In this document: in pieces, positions 16,181-24,494 of the stretch
How positions within the stretch are numbered: the first letter of the stretch is position 1
Layout: the number at the start of each line of letters is the position of its first letter
Origin: Thermocrinis sp.
Lineage (GTDB): Bacteria > Aquificota > Aquificia > Aquificales > Aquificaceae
Length of the DNA: 64,000 bases
Direction of reading: 5' to 3'
Assembly: GCA_020833645.1 (NCBI GenBank)
Contig: JAJHRQ010000004.1
Span: 1-64,000 of the forward strand
Program-made: the position numbers and the translations under genes
The notes under the pieces: generated by a model
Database searches by the model: none
Told to the model about the DNA's origin: nothing
Seen by the model: the letters and a program-made list of their open reading frames with translations, nothing else

Positions 16181-16402
16181 TTACTTGGATTTTTGTTCCA
16201 TAGCTTTTTTGATCATGGACTCAATTTCTTTGTTTCTTTCGGCCATGTTCTTTCTGAGCTCTTTGGCATACTCTTGAGCTTCCTCGGGTGTTATCAGGCC
16301 CTTGTCCATGAGTATGTAGAGGATCGTGTCAATGGCGGGATGGTCCGTGCCCGCGAAGGCAAAGGTGGAAAGGGCTAAAACTCCCAACGCAAGCTTTCTC
16401 AT
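16181..16402 (-). CDS. Small exported protein heading the pst operon
   Basis: A 73-residue protein not recognised as a named family. Residues 1-18 form a signal peptide (MRKLALGVLALSTFAFAG). The mature part contains LYILMDKGLITPEEAQEYA, similar to the short N-terminal region that precedes the barrel in some porins, then a charged Lys/Glu helix ending KKAMEQKSK. I chose the ATG at 16402, which has GGAGG at 8 nt. It is the first gene after the Pho box and 12 nt before pstS, so it should be made under phosphate starvation. A stand-alone porin-derived fragment or an assembly factor are possibilities. Confidence 0.75.
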   Translation of the reverse strand: MRKLALGVLALSTFAFAGTDHPAIDTILYILMDKGLITPEEAQEYAKELRKNMAERNKEIESMIKKAMEQKSK

Positions 16403-16428
16403 ATCACACACCTCCTAATGGTTTTGTT

Positions 16429-16471
16429 GTTTAAGATTTTAGAAAAGAATTGTTAAGATTTTGTTAAGAAG
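16429..16471 (-). promoter_or_regulatory. Candidate Pho box (11-bp direct repeats) for the pst operon
   Basis: On the coding strand of the pst operon, CTTAACA occurs at 16470-16464 and 16459-16453 exactly 11 bp apart, with a third CTTAAAC-type copy a further 22 bp on (16436-16431 reads TTAAGA on the plus strand). This matches the 11-bp spacing of PhoB/PhoP direct repeats and the TTAACA half-site used by PhoP. The block ends about 27 bp before the first ATG, leaving room only for a -10 and SD. It overlaps the last codons of the upstream permease gene. Confidence 0.6.
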
Positions 16472-17693
16472 CACTCCTGAATATATCCACCGGGTTCAGC
16501 CTGCTTGCCCTGTAGGAGGGATAAAGGCTGGCAAGCACCGCAAAGAGGACAGAAAAGATTCCGCCGTAGATGTAAAGGCTAAAACTCCTATATAGCACAA
16601 AGCCCTGAGTCCTTATGAGCCCCTCCACATCCAACTTCACAGATGCCAAATACTCTTGCAAGCCATAACCTATTATGGAGCCAAGCACCGCACCCACCAA
16701 GCCCACAAAAACCCCCTGCACCAAAAAGATCAAAAGTATGTCTCTCCTTGAATAGCCCATAGCCATCAAAATGGCAATATCCCTTTTCTTTTCCAGCACG
16801 GTCATCATTATTATGTTGAAGATCCCGAAGGCAGAAACCAGCAGTATTGCAAAGACAATGAGGTAAGTTATTATGTTCTGAATTTTAAAGATGCTCAAAA
16901 AGTTCCTGTAGGCCCTCTGCCAGCTTTCCACTTCGTAGTTGAGCCCTGCACTGAAGACTTTGGCTAACCTTTCTGCCCTCTCTGGGTCCTTTAGCTTTAT
17001 GACGATCTCGTTTACCTGCCCCTCTTTGCCCAAGATAGATTGCAAGGTGTTTATGTGCATATACACCCTTGTGTCGTCCAAGTTGGTAATGCCAGAGTCA
17101 AAGATGTCTATTACACGAAAGGTGGAAGATACGCCGTTGGGTGTGGTGATCACCACCTTTCCGCCCAGCCCTTTTATACCCAAGCTTTTGGCAACTAACA
17201 CTCCGAGGATAACTCCATCCCTTCTGTTTTCCAAGCTTTTAAGGTTTTTATAGACCAAGAACCTCTCTATTATGGATGCCTTGGGCTCTCTTGTTGGGTC
17301 TATGCCAAGCAAATTGACGGGCTTTTCTTTGGTGCCGTATTGAACAATGCCCCTGCTCACTAGCCTTGGCGCAGAGCCCACCACTTCAGGGTGCTTGTCT
17401 AACCCCTGCATCAGGTCCCTCCAGCCCAGAATTTTTTCCTCCTCCTTTGGCTTTGCCCCAAGGACCACAGAAAAATCCTGCCTTAGGCGGTCCTCCGCAC
17501 TCTCCTTGGGTTTTATCCTTATGTGAGGCTCCAAGTCTATGACCTGTTGGATAAAGTAAGACTGAAAGCCCAGCATCAGAGAACTCATCACCACAAAGGC
17601 GGAAACTCCTATGCTAACACCCAAAAAGGATATGACTGTCTGACGCTTTCTCTCCAGAAGGAGCTTTAGTGCCAAAAAGAGTACATGGTTCAT
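16464..17693 (-). CDS. FtsX/MacB-type ABC transporter permease
   Basis: A 409-residue inner-membrane permease without its own ATPase domain. It has one N-terminal transmembrane helix (about 18-40, VISFLGVSIGVSAFVVMSS), a large periplasmic MacB-core domain, and three C-terminal helices (ITYLIVFAILLVSAFGIFNII, FLVQGVFVGLVGAVLGSIIG, IYGGIFSVLFAVLASLYPS), ending SYRASRLNPVDIFR as in LolC/MacB permeases. It overlaps the adaptor gene by 4 bp. The cognate ATPase is not nearby, so export of a lipoprotein, drug or peptide cannot be told apart. Confidence 0.85.
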   Translation of the reverse strand: MNHVLFLALKLLLERKRQTVISFLGVSIGVSAFVVMSSLMLGFQSYFIQQVIDLEPHIRIKPKESAEDRLRQDFSVVLGAKPKEEEKILGWRDLMQGLDKHPEVVGSAPRLVSRGIVQYGTKEKPVNLLGIDPTREPKASIIERFLVYKNLKSLENRRDGVILGVLVAKSLGIKGLGGKVVITTPNGVSSTFRVIDIFDSGITNLDDTRVYMHINTLQSILGKEGQVNEIVIKLKDPERAERLAKVFSAGLNYEVESWQRAYRNFLSIFKIQNIITYLIVFAILLVSAFGIFNIIMMTVLEKKRDIAILMAMGYSRRDILLIFLVQGVFVGLVGAVLGSIIGYGLQEYLASVKLDVEGLIRTQGFVLYRSFSLYIYGGIFSVLFAVLASLYPSYRASRLNPVDIFRSAS

Positions 17694-18796
17694 CGCAAAA
17701 TCACCCTATCACCTTCCTTGAGCCCTTCCAAGACCTCCACGTAGCCCTCATACTCTCCACCCAACTTAACGGGCACCTCCACTGAACGGACTCTTTCATA
17801 TCTCAGCACCTTTCCATCTTTGACCGCTTCCTTTGGCACCAGTAGGGCGGACTTTTCTTCCACCAAGACCTTACCCTCCACTGTGGCAAAGGCGGGCGTG
17901 TTGGGTGGAAGGTTTGCCCGGACTTTCACCTTTATGGTTTTCCTCGTCCTGTCCAGCTGTCCCTCTTTGGAGTAGATGGTGCCCTCAAAGGTTTGCCCTG
18001 GGAAGGCATCAACGGAAAGAAAGACCCTTTGTCCCTCTTTTATCAGCCCCACATACTCCTCGTCTATTTCTAAGACCACTTCCAACCTGCTTGGGTCTCC
18101 CACACTAAACAGGACATTCTCTTGGGAGAGGTGGTTTATGTAGCTTCCCTCCTTTACAAACTTGGACAGGACCACTCCGTTAATTGGACTTCTTATGAGA
18201 TACTTTTCCCTCTGGGTGTTCAGCCTTTCTATCTGTGCCCGTAAGCTTTTGCTTTCCGTTTGTAAACCTTTTATAGCATCCCTGTATTGGCTTAGGTTTG
18301 CTTCGTACTCCTTGCGGTGGATTTCGTAGGTGGTTTTGAACTTTTCAAGTTGTTCCTTTGGAATTAGCCCCCTCTCGGCCAAATCCCTTCTCCTTTCATA
18401 CTCCCTCTCCGCCTGCCTGAGCTGTAGCTCGGAGGCTTCTACCTTCTCCTTCAAGGACCTAAGGTAAGGAGAGTCTTCTCTCAGCCGCTCTTCCACCAGG
18501 CTAAGCCTTGCCTGAAGGTCCTTTATGGAGCTTTCCAGCTCTTGGGCGGAAATCTTTGCAAGCACCTGACCCTTCTTTACCTTGTCCCCCTCTTTTACAT
18601 AGACCGCCTCTACTATCCCAGAGACCTCTGACTTTACCAGCACAAAGTCCTCGGGCTCCACATATCCGGACGCATACACGAACTTTTTAACTTCTTTTAT
18701 TTGGGCAACCGCAGTTTTTGGCTCACGATATAGATAGGACCATGTCAGAAAGATTAAGGGCAAAGCCAACAGTGGGATAAGAAACCATTTTTTCAT
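17690..18796 (-). CDS. MacA/HlyD-family periplasmic adaptor
   Basis: A 368-residue membrane-fusion protein bridging the adjacent FtsX-like permease to an outer-membrane channel. It has an N-terminal anchor (WFLIPLLALPLIFLTWSY), a lipoyl half-motif (VSGIVEAVYVKEGDKVKKGQVL), a long coiled-coil hairpin (about 90-200), the second lipoyl half (SPINGVVLSKFVKEG), and a beta-barrel domain with FPGQTFEGTI. The stop overlaps the permease start and its start overlaps the fabI stop, so it is in the leftward operon. Confidence 0.88.
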   Translation of the reverse strand: MKKWFLIPLLALPLIFLTWSYLYREPKTAVAQIKEVKKFVYASGYVEPEDFVLVKSEVSGIVEAVYVKEGDKVKKGQVLAKISAQELESSIKDLQARLSLVEERLREDSPYLRSLKEKVEASELQLRQAEREYERRRDLAERGLIPKEQLEKFKTTYEIHRKEYEANLSQYRDAIKGLQTESKSLRAQIERLNTQREKYLIRSPINGVVLSKFVKEGSYINHLSQENVLFSVGDPSRLEVVLEIDEEYVGLIKEGQRVFLSVDAFPGQTFEGTIYSKEGQLDRTRKTIKVKVRANLPPNTPAFATVEGKVLVEEKSALLVPKEAVKDGKVLRYERVRSVEVPVKLGGEYEGYVEVLEGLKEGDRVILR

Positions 18797-19611
18797 TCAC
18801 TTTTGCCAAAAACTTCCTTTTTGATCTCTTCTTCTCTACCAAAGACGCCCATAATGTGATAGCCATTATCCACATGGATAACTTCTCCCGTTATAGCCCT
18901 TGCCCAATCACTGCACAGAAAAACTGCAGTATCTCCCACATCCTCTATGGTTATTGCCCTACCAAAGGGATTAACCTTTGTGGTGTGTTCCATCAAAAGG
19001 TGAAAGCCGGTAATACTGTACGCAGCGAGGGTCTTTACTGGTCCTGCGGATATGGCGTTTATTCTGTGTCCGTGCTTGGCAATATCGTAAGCCAGGTATC
19101 GGACTGCGCATTCTAAGGCTGCCTTTGCTATACCCATAACATTGTAGTGTGGCACCACCTTCTCCGCTCCGTAGTAGGACAGAGTTATGATACTTCCGTT
19201 TCTTCCCTCCATCAAGGGCAAAAGTTCCCGTGTAAGGGCTATTAATGAGTAAACAGATATGTCCATTGTGATTTTAAAGCCCTCCCTGGAGGTGTCTATT
19301 ACTCCACCCTTGAACTCCTCCTTTGGTGCGTACGCTATGGAGTGGACTATTATGTCAAGGCTTCCCCAGTTTTTTTCAAGCCACTCCCTTAACGCCTTGA
19401 TATGTTCGTCCTTGGACACGTCGCACTCAAAGGTCAAGTTTGAGCCAAACTCACTGGCAACCTCCTCCACCCTCTTTTTTAGCTTTTCGTTGGCATAGGT
19501 AAAGGCAAGCTCTGCACCTTCCCTGTGAAAGGCTTTAGCTATGCCGTAGGCTATACTCCTTTCGTTGGCAACGCCCATAATAAGTGCCCTTTTGCCCTCC
19601 AAAAGTCCCAT
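18793..19611 (-). CDS. fabI: Enoyl-[acyl-carrier-protein] reductase (NADH)
   Basis: Last reductive step of each fatty-acid elongation cycle. The 272-residue short-chain dehydrogenase has the FabI-type cofactor motif MGVANERSIAYGIA, HSIAYAPKEEF, and the catalytic pair in SYYGAEKVVPHYNVMGIAKA (Tyr-x6-Lys). C-terminal VDNGYHIMGV is typical. It starts directly after the aldolase-like gene stop and overlaps the adaptor gene by 4 bp. Confidence 0.96.
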   Translation of the reverse strand: MGLLEGKRALIMGVANERSIAYGIAKAFHREGAELAFTYANEKLKKRVEEVASEFGSNLTFECDVSKDEHIKALREWLEKNWGSLDIIVHSIAYAPKEEFKGGVIDTSREGFKITMDISVYSLIALTRELLPLMEGRNGSIITLSYYGAEKVVPHYNVMGIAKAALECAVRYLAYDIAKHGHRINAISAGPVKTLAAYSITGFHLLMEHTTKVNPFGRAITIEDVGDTAVFLCSDWARAITGEVIHVDNGYHIMGVFGREEEIKKEVFGKSE

Positions 19612-20409
19612 TCATTTACCTCCTTCCAACAGGCTAAGAGCCTCCTCCACGGAGGCGTTCTCATGAACTAACTTATACAAAGCTTTTACCATTTGAACCC
19701 TGTTCTTGGCTTGAAAGACGTTCCTACCAATTGAGAGCCCCTTTGCACCCGCCTGCAGGGCACCGTAGACCATTTCAAGGACCTCCCTTTCCGTCTTCAT
19801 CTTGGGACCACCCGCAATAACCACCGGCACTGGACAACCCTCCACCGCTGGAGCAAAGGTTTCTGGAGAGCCCGTATAGGGAACCTTCACTATGTCCGCC
19901 CCAAGCTCCGCCCCCAGCCTTGCACAGTGGGCTACTACCTTTGGGTCATACTGGTTCATATCCTTTCCCCTGCCGTAAACCATTGCCAAGAGGGGCATGC
20001 CCCACTCTTCACAAGCTTTGGAAACTATGCCAAAGTCCCTGAGCATCTCCCTCTCTAAGTCCGCCCCGATGTTTATGTGGATGGAAACTCCGTCCGCTCC
20101 AAGCTTTATGGCTTCCTCCACGGTGCACACCAAGGTCTTGTCATTTCTTGTGGGAGCCCAGTCTGTGGAGGCAGAAAGATGCACTATGAGCCCTATGTCT
20201 CTGCCGTGCCCCCTGTGTCCCGCCTTTACCATGCCCTTGTGGAGGACCACCGCATCTGCACCCCCTTCCGCTACATCCTCCACAGCCTTTTTAATATCCA
20301 CTATACCCTCTATGGGACCAGAGCTCACCCCATGGTCCATGGGCACTATTATTGTTCTGCCTGTCTCCCTGTTTATGATCCTCTCAAGCCTTACCAACTT
20401 ACCGATCAT
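19612..20409 (-). CDS. ADTH synthase / DhnA-type class I aldolase
   Basis: A 265-residue TIM-barrel aldolase forming a Schiff base. It resembles archaeal MJ0400 (2-amino-3,7-dideoxy-D-threo-hept-6-ulosonate synthase) more than archaeal fructose-bisphosphate aldolases: [13 protein letters not shown] at the start, [48 protein letters not shown] with the likely Schiff-base Lys, and VIAGGPK. If it is ADTH synthase it opens the alternative shikimate route; if a class I FBP aldolase it serves gluconeogenesis. The aroD gene three genes upstream fits the first reading but does not prove it. Family certain, substrate not. Confidence 0.8.
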   Translation of the reverse strand: MIGKLVRLERIINRETGRTIIVPMDHGVSSGPIEGIVDIKKAVEDVAEGGADAVVLHKGMVKAGHRGHGRDIGLIVHLSASTDWAPTRNDKTLVCTVEEAIKLGADGVSIHINIGADLEREMLRDFGIVSKACEEWGMPLLAMVYGRGKDMNQYDPKVVAHCARLGAELGADIVKVPYTGSPETFAPAVEGCPVPVVIAGGPKMKTEREVLEMVYGALQAGAKGLSIGRNVFQAKNRVQMVKALYKLVHENASVEEALSLLEGGK

Positions 20410-20411
20410 CC

Positions 20412-21113
20412 TCAGCCTCCTTTAAACCTAAAGGTTATAATGCCTGTTTGTATTATATTACCTTCTATGGGTTCAAACTTTATACCCCTTAAAAGTTGCA
20501 CCAAGACGCTGTCTATCTCCGGCACACCACTCCTTTTTAGGACCTCAACTTTAGAAACGCTACCCGAAGGCTCCACCCAGAGCTTAGCCTGAAAGGTGGA
20601 GGGCAGTTCAGTAGCCCTAAGCTGTGGAAAGGGAGGAATGTACAAGATTTTTCTCGTGGTACCTTTTGCCAGATCCACCCCACTTCCTGAGACCACTCCG
20701 CTGAGCTCACCAAAGCTCTCGCTAACAGTAGGTTTGCCCTGAGTAGCTTCCGCTTTTTGGCTTTTGACCTTCCTTTCTATCTCCGAGAGAATGGACTTTT
20801 CGGTGGTTTCTTTTGAGGCTACTGGGACATCCCCACTCTTGGTTGTCGCTGGAGGAAGGGAAGGGACAGGCTTACCTCCCTTAGCCTTTTCAAGCTTCTC
20901 TTTAATTCCTCCCGCCTTTTGTGTTCTCTTCTCAAAGATTACCTTCTCCTCTCTGGGTATTTCTTCCAAAAGCAAGGTAATGGGTTTATTTACCTCGTAG
21001 TTAAGTCTTGCAAACAAAAGGTAGGTGGAAAGCAGTGTAAAAAGGATAAGATTTATAACGAGCGCAGTTAAAAAGTAAAGACCCTTTTCTAAGAGGCCCT
21101 CTTCTTTTGTCAT
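20412..21113 (-). CDS. TonB-family energy-transducing protein
   Basis: A 233-residue protein with TonB layout: one N-terminal helix (about 12-35, [21 protein letters not shown]), a long charged Lys/Glu/Pro-bearing periplasmic linker (40-150), and a TonB C-terminal domain (about 160-233: [38 protein letters not shown]). It probably powers outer-membrane receptors such as the copper receptor in this window. exbB/exbD are not nearby. It lies 2 nt before the ADTH synthase-like gene and 15 nt after lpxC. Confidence 0.8.
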   Translation of the reverse strand: MTKEEGLLEKGLYFLTALVINLILFTLLSTYLLFARLNYEVNKPITLLLEEIPREEKVIFEKRTQKAGGIKEKLEKAKGGKPVPSLPPATTKSGDVPVASKETTEKSILSEIERKVKSQKAEATQGKPTVSESFGELSGVVSGSGVDLAKGTTRKILYIPPFPQLRATELPSTFQAKLWVEPSGSVSKVEVLKRSGVPEIDSVLVQLLRGIKFEPIEGNIIQTGIITFRFKGG

Positions 21114-21128
21114 GGATGGAAAGAAATA

Positions 21129-21926
21129 TTATAACTCAGAAAGAGCTTTCACCAGTTGATAGTTAAGACTGTGCCCTCCGTAATGGGATACAACTTTGCC
21201 CTGTAGCCTTTTGCCTAAAAGGGAAAGGTCTCCTATTAGGTCCAGAAGCTTATGCCTTATGGGTTCATCCTTGCATCTTAAACCCTCTCGGTTGTAAGGT
21301 TTGCCCTCTTTGGTCAGCACTACTGCGTTTTTCAAACTGCCACCCTTCGCCAAGCCCATGTTCCTGAGGGCTTCCACTTGATAATCGTAGCAAAAGGTTC
21401 TGGCAAAGACTATGTCCTTGGCGTTTCCCTTGAACTTAACCCGATGGTCCTTGAGGGCACCCTCCACGCTCCCGATGTACTCCACCAAAAAGTCTTTACT
21501 CGGTAGGGCATCAATCTTTGCGGTGCAGTTTTTAACGCTTATGGGCTTTTCTATCTTTAAAAATTCCCTCTCTTGGTCAATCTCATAGACCAAGCCCTTC
21601 AGAGACTTGTAAAAGTAATAACCACTGCCGTCCATGGCGGGCACTTCAAAACCTTCTAAGAACTCTATCACCACGCTGTCTATACCGAGGATGTAAAGGA
21701 CTGCTAGAAGATGCTCCACCGTTTTTACCACCACGCCGTTTTTCCCCAGGTCGGTGGAGTAATTGGTGTTCACCACATACTGGTAATGGGCATGAATCAT
21801 TTCACCCTTTATCAAAAACCTAACAGAGCCACCATCATCTGGGTGCAGAACGATCCTTGAAAACTCACCAGAATGAAGTCCTATACCTTCAAAGGTAACC
21901 TCTTGTTTTATGGTGGCCTTCTTCAT
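21129..21926 (-). CDS. lpxC: UDP-3-O-acyl-N-acetylglucosamine deacetylase
   Basis: Zinc hydrolase catalysing the committed step of lipid A synthesis, showing that this organism makes LPS. Motifs: TFEGIGLHSGE at the N-terminus, zinc His in KTVEHLLAVL, VPAMDGSG, LARTFCYD, GLAKGGSLKN, PIRHKLLDLIGDL (second zinc His and Asp), and the C-terminal HYGGHSLN with the catalytic His. Length 265 is typical of the Aquifex form. I use the ATG at 21926; a TTG at 21947 would add seven unconserved residues. It follows hemD by 24 nt. Confidence 0.96.
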   Translation of the reverse strand: MKKATIKQEVTFEGIGLHSGEFSRIVLHPDDGGSVRFLIKGEMIHAHYQYVVNTNYSTDLGKNGVVVKTVEHLLAVLYILGIDSVVIEFLEGFEVPAMDGSGYYFYKSLKGLVYEIDQEREFLKIEKPISVKNCTAKIDALPSKDFLVEYIGSVEGALKDHRVKFKGNAKDIVFARTFCYDYQVEALRNMGLAKGGSLKNAVVLTKEGKPYNREGLRCKDEPIRHKLLDLIGDLSLLGKRLQGKVVSHYGGHSLNYQLVKALSEL

Positions 21927-21950
21927 CTCCTCATTTTTTATATGCAAAAA

Positions 21951-22649
21951 TTATGCCAATTTCTTTAGGAGCCTTAGAATATCTTCCATTGTTGGTTTTT
22001 CTGGGGTTTCACAGGGGGTACCAAAGGTCTTTTCCCACTCTCCTTTGGTAGTTTTGCCAATGCATACAACTTTTTTATCCTTTAAAAGGCTTTTGTCTCT
22101 TAGCTTTTGCAAATTTGCAAAAAAGCCCTTAACTGCGGACGGACTGGCAAAGACTAAAAAGTCTGAGGGTCTTACCTTGGCTTCAAACTCCTCCGGTGGA
22201 TAGTCTAAAAGCTTGGTTTCGTAAACGTCAAGGGGGACCACCTCAAAGCCAAGCTTCCTTAAGCTTTCGATTGCCTCCTCCCTTCCTGCAGAGGATCTTG
22301 GGATCAGAACCCTTCCACCGTAGCCCTGCAAAAGCTTTGCGACCTCCTCCGCGTAAAACTTGGTGGGAACTGCCCAGACATTGTAGCCATGCTTTTCCAC
22401 CTCTGCCTTTGTCTTTTCTCCCACCGCCAAGATCTTTTCTTTCCCTGTTAAAGAACACTTAGCGAAAAAGTACTTTACCGCCTTTTGGCTCTGAAAGAGC
22501 ACAAAGTCAAAGGGACCTTCTGGCACGTCAAAGTCCAAGGGCACATCCTGTATGAGTGGCAAAGCTATAACCTCAAAGCCCTCCTTTTCAAAGAGCTTTC
22601 TGTCCCTCTCTATATCGTCCTTTGAACGGGTAAGGAGAACTTTCTTCAA
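21951..22649 (-). CDS. hemD: Uroporphyrinogen-III synthase
   Basis: Closes and inverts ring D of hydroxymethylbilane to make uroporphyrinogen III. The family is poorly conserved; the 232-residue product shows its typical features: a start like LLTRSKDDIERD, PLIQDVPLD, FVLFQSQKAVKYFF, VLIPRSSAGREEAIESL followed by GFEVVPLDVYET, and DFLVFASPSAVKGFF. Its start overlaps the aroD stop by 4 bp. hemE is also in the window (59017-60018) but not adjacent. Confidence 0.85.
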   Translation of the reverse strand: MKKVLLTRSKDDIERDRKLFEKEGFEVIALPLIQDVPLDFDVPEGPFDFVLFQSQKAVKYFFAKCSLTGKEKILAVGEKTKAEVEKHGYNVWAVPTKFYAEEVAKLLQGYGGRVLIPRSSAGREEAIESLRKLGFEVVPLDVYETKLLDYPPEEFEAKVRPSDFLVFASPSAVKGFFANLQKLRDKSLLKDKKVVCIGKTTKGEWEKTFGTPCETPEKPTMEDILRLLKKLA

Positions 22650-23305
22650 GAGTAAAACTCTCTCTTTAGTCTTACCATCTCCTCCAGGGAGAGCTGACCT
22701 TCTGCGGTGGCAGACCGGTAGAAGGCGTAGCTTATCACACTACCAAAAATGTATCCTGCCAAGCGAGAGATTTTTCCGTATTTGCCCATGGCTATTATGA
22801 CCTTTTCTCCCTCCTCCTTTTCGCAAAGGCACAAGAGCCTTGCAGTGTCCTGGTAGGAGTTGGCTTTTACCGCCACCTTTACTATGTCCGCGGACCACCT
22901 TCTAGCTTGTCTGAAGACCTCCCTCAAGATCCAATTGGCGGGTGTTAGCTCAAAGTTGTGGTAAGAGATGATGAGTTTTTTCCCTGAGCCCTTCACTAAA
23001 TCCCTTACAGAGGGAAGGAGGTCTTGGGAGGAAAGTTCAATGTCTGTGTAATCTGAATGGTGGCAAGCCCTCTCAAAGAGCTCTCTCCTGTTTGGCACCT
23101 CTTTGCCACCTTCCTGCGGGCTCCTTATGGTCAGAATGGTCAAAAGACCTAAGGACTTTGCCTTTTGCAAACACCAAAGGACCTTTTCTGGACTTTTGTC
23201 CTCAAAGAGGTCCACCCTAACCTCTACCGCATCCGCACCTAAATCTTTTATAGCCCTTGCGTCCTCTTCAAAGTTTTTATCTGTCAGAGGGACCGCTATG
23301 AGCAT
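22646..23305 (-). CDS. aroD: 3-dehydroquinate dehydratase, type I
   Basis: Third step of the shikimate pathway, via a Schiff base with Lys. The 219-residue product has DAVEVRVDLFED, TILTIRSPQEGG, the catalytic His region ISYHNFELTP, the Schiff-base Lys in DIVKVAVKA, and IAMGKYGKISRL. Its start overlaps the argG 3' end by 29 bp. An ADTH synthase-like gene is nearby, which could make this the shared third enzyme of an archaeal-type route. Confidence 0.93.
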   Translation of the reverse strand: MLIAVPLTDKNFEEDARAIKDLGADAVEVRVDLFEDKSPEKVLWCLQKAKSLGLLTILTIRSPQEGGKEVPNRRELFERACHHSDYTDIELSSQDLLPSVRDLVKGSGKKLIISYHNFELTPANWILREVFRQARRWSADIVKVAVKANSYQDTARLLCLCEKEEGEKVIIAMGKYGKISRLAGYIFGSVISYAFYRSATAEGQLSLEEMVRLKREFYS

Positions 23306-24494
23306 TCCTTACCCTCCCAAGGACCTTTAGGGGAAGTCCAAAGACCTTTGTAAATTGGGCTCCCGCCCTGTGGTCAAAGGCATCCCTTTCCGAGTAGGTT
23401 GCCAAATCCTCCAAATACAAGGAGTTGGGGGATTTCCTTCCCACCACCTGGGCATTACCTTTGTATAGCTTGAGCCTTACGGTGCCATTAACAAACTGGG
23501 CTATGCTTTCTGTGAAAGCATCCAAGGCAGTCCTCAGGGGAGAAAACCAGAGGCCCTCATAAACAAGCTTGGCATACTCGTGGGGTATGTGGGTCAGGAA
23601 GTAGTGAAAGGTCCATCTGTCTGTGGTCAAAGAAAGAAGGTCTTGGTATGCCTTGTATAGAACCGTTGCCCCTGGTGCCTCATAAACCTCCCTGCTCTTT
23701 ATACCTACAAGGCGGTTTTCTACCATGTCTATGCGTCCCACACCGTGCCTTCCTGCAATCCGGTTCAGTTCAAGGATCAGGTCGCTGAGCTTTTCGTAGG
23801 TTTTTCCGTTTAACTGGGTGGGAACTCCCTTTTCAAAGGTGATCTCCACATACTCAGGCTCGTTGGGGGCTTTCTCTGGAGATACGGTCCATTCAAAGGC
23901 GTCCTCGGGAGGCTCTGTCCATGGGTCCTCCAAGGGTCCGCACTCTATGGAGACGCCCCAAAGGTTTTTGTCTATGGAGTAGGGCTTATCCTTGGTAGCC
24001 TTAACGGGTATCTGATGACGTAGGGCATATTCCACCTCTTCCTCCCGAGATTTGAACTCCCACTCCCTCACTGGTGCCAGAACCTCTAAGTTTGGGTTTA
24101 GAGCCCAAACAGACAGCTCAAACCTCACTTGGTCGTTTCCCTTTCCTGTGGAGCCGTGGGCTACAAAGTCCGCCCCAAACTTTTCCGCATACTCCACCAA
24201 CTTTTTGGCAATGAGCGGTCTTGAGAGGGATGCGGTTAGAGGATACCTTCCCTCGTAGAGGGCTAAGGCCCTTAGGGTGGGCAGGCAGTACTCCCTTGCA
24301 AACTCCTCCTTTAGGTCCTCCACTATGGCATCCACCGCTCCAGAAGCCTTAGCCTTCTGTGGGATTTCTGTGAGTTCCTCTCCCTGTCCCACGTCGGCGG
24401 TGTAGGTGATCACATCGTAGCCCCTTTCCGATAACCAACGCACTATTACGGAGGTGTCCAGCCCTCCCGAGTAGGCTAAGATGACCCTCTTCAT
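23277..24494 (-). CDS. argG: Argininosuccinate synthase
   Basis: Joins citrulline and aspartate with ATP to form argininosuccinate. The 405-residue product begins MKRVILAYSGGLDTS (PP-motif ATP binding) and contains ADVGQGEE, AHGSTGKGNDQVRFE and YSIDKNLWGVSIECG. The ATG at 24494 has GGAGG nearby and overlaps the gltB stop (ATGA), so I reject the longer 423-residue reading from 24548. It is in the leftward operon between gltB and aroD. Confidence 0.97.
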   Translation of the reverse strand: MKRVILAYSGGLDTSVIVRWLSERGYDVITYTADVGQGEELTEIPQKAKASGAVDAIVEDLKEEFAREYCLPTLRALALYEGRYPLTASLSRPLIAKKLVEYAEKFGADFVAHGSTGKGNDQVRFELSVWALNPNLEVLAPVREWEFKSREEEVEYALRHQIPVKATKDKPYSIDKNLWGVSIECGPLEDPWTEPPEDAFEWTVSPEKAPNEPEYVEITFEKGVPTQLNGKTYEKLSDLILELNRIAGRHGVGRIDMVENRLVGIKSREVYEAPGATVLYKAYQDLLSLTTDRWTFHYFLTHIPHEYAKLVYEGLWFSPLRTALDAFTESIAQFVNGTVRLKLYKGNAQVVGRKSPNSLYLEDLATYSERDAFDHRAGAQFTKVFGLPLKVLGRVRNAHSGPSDR

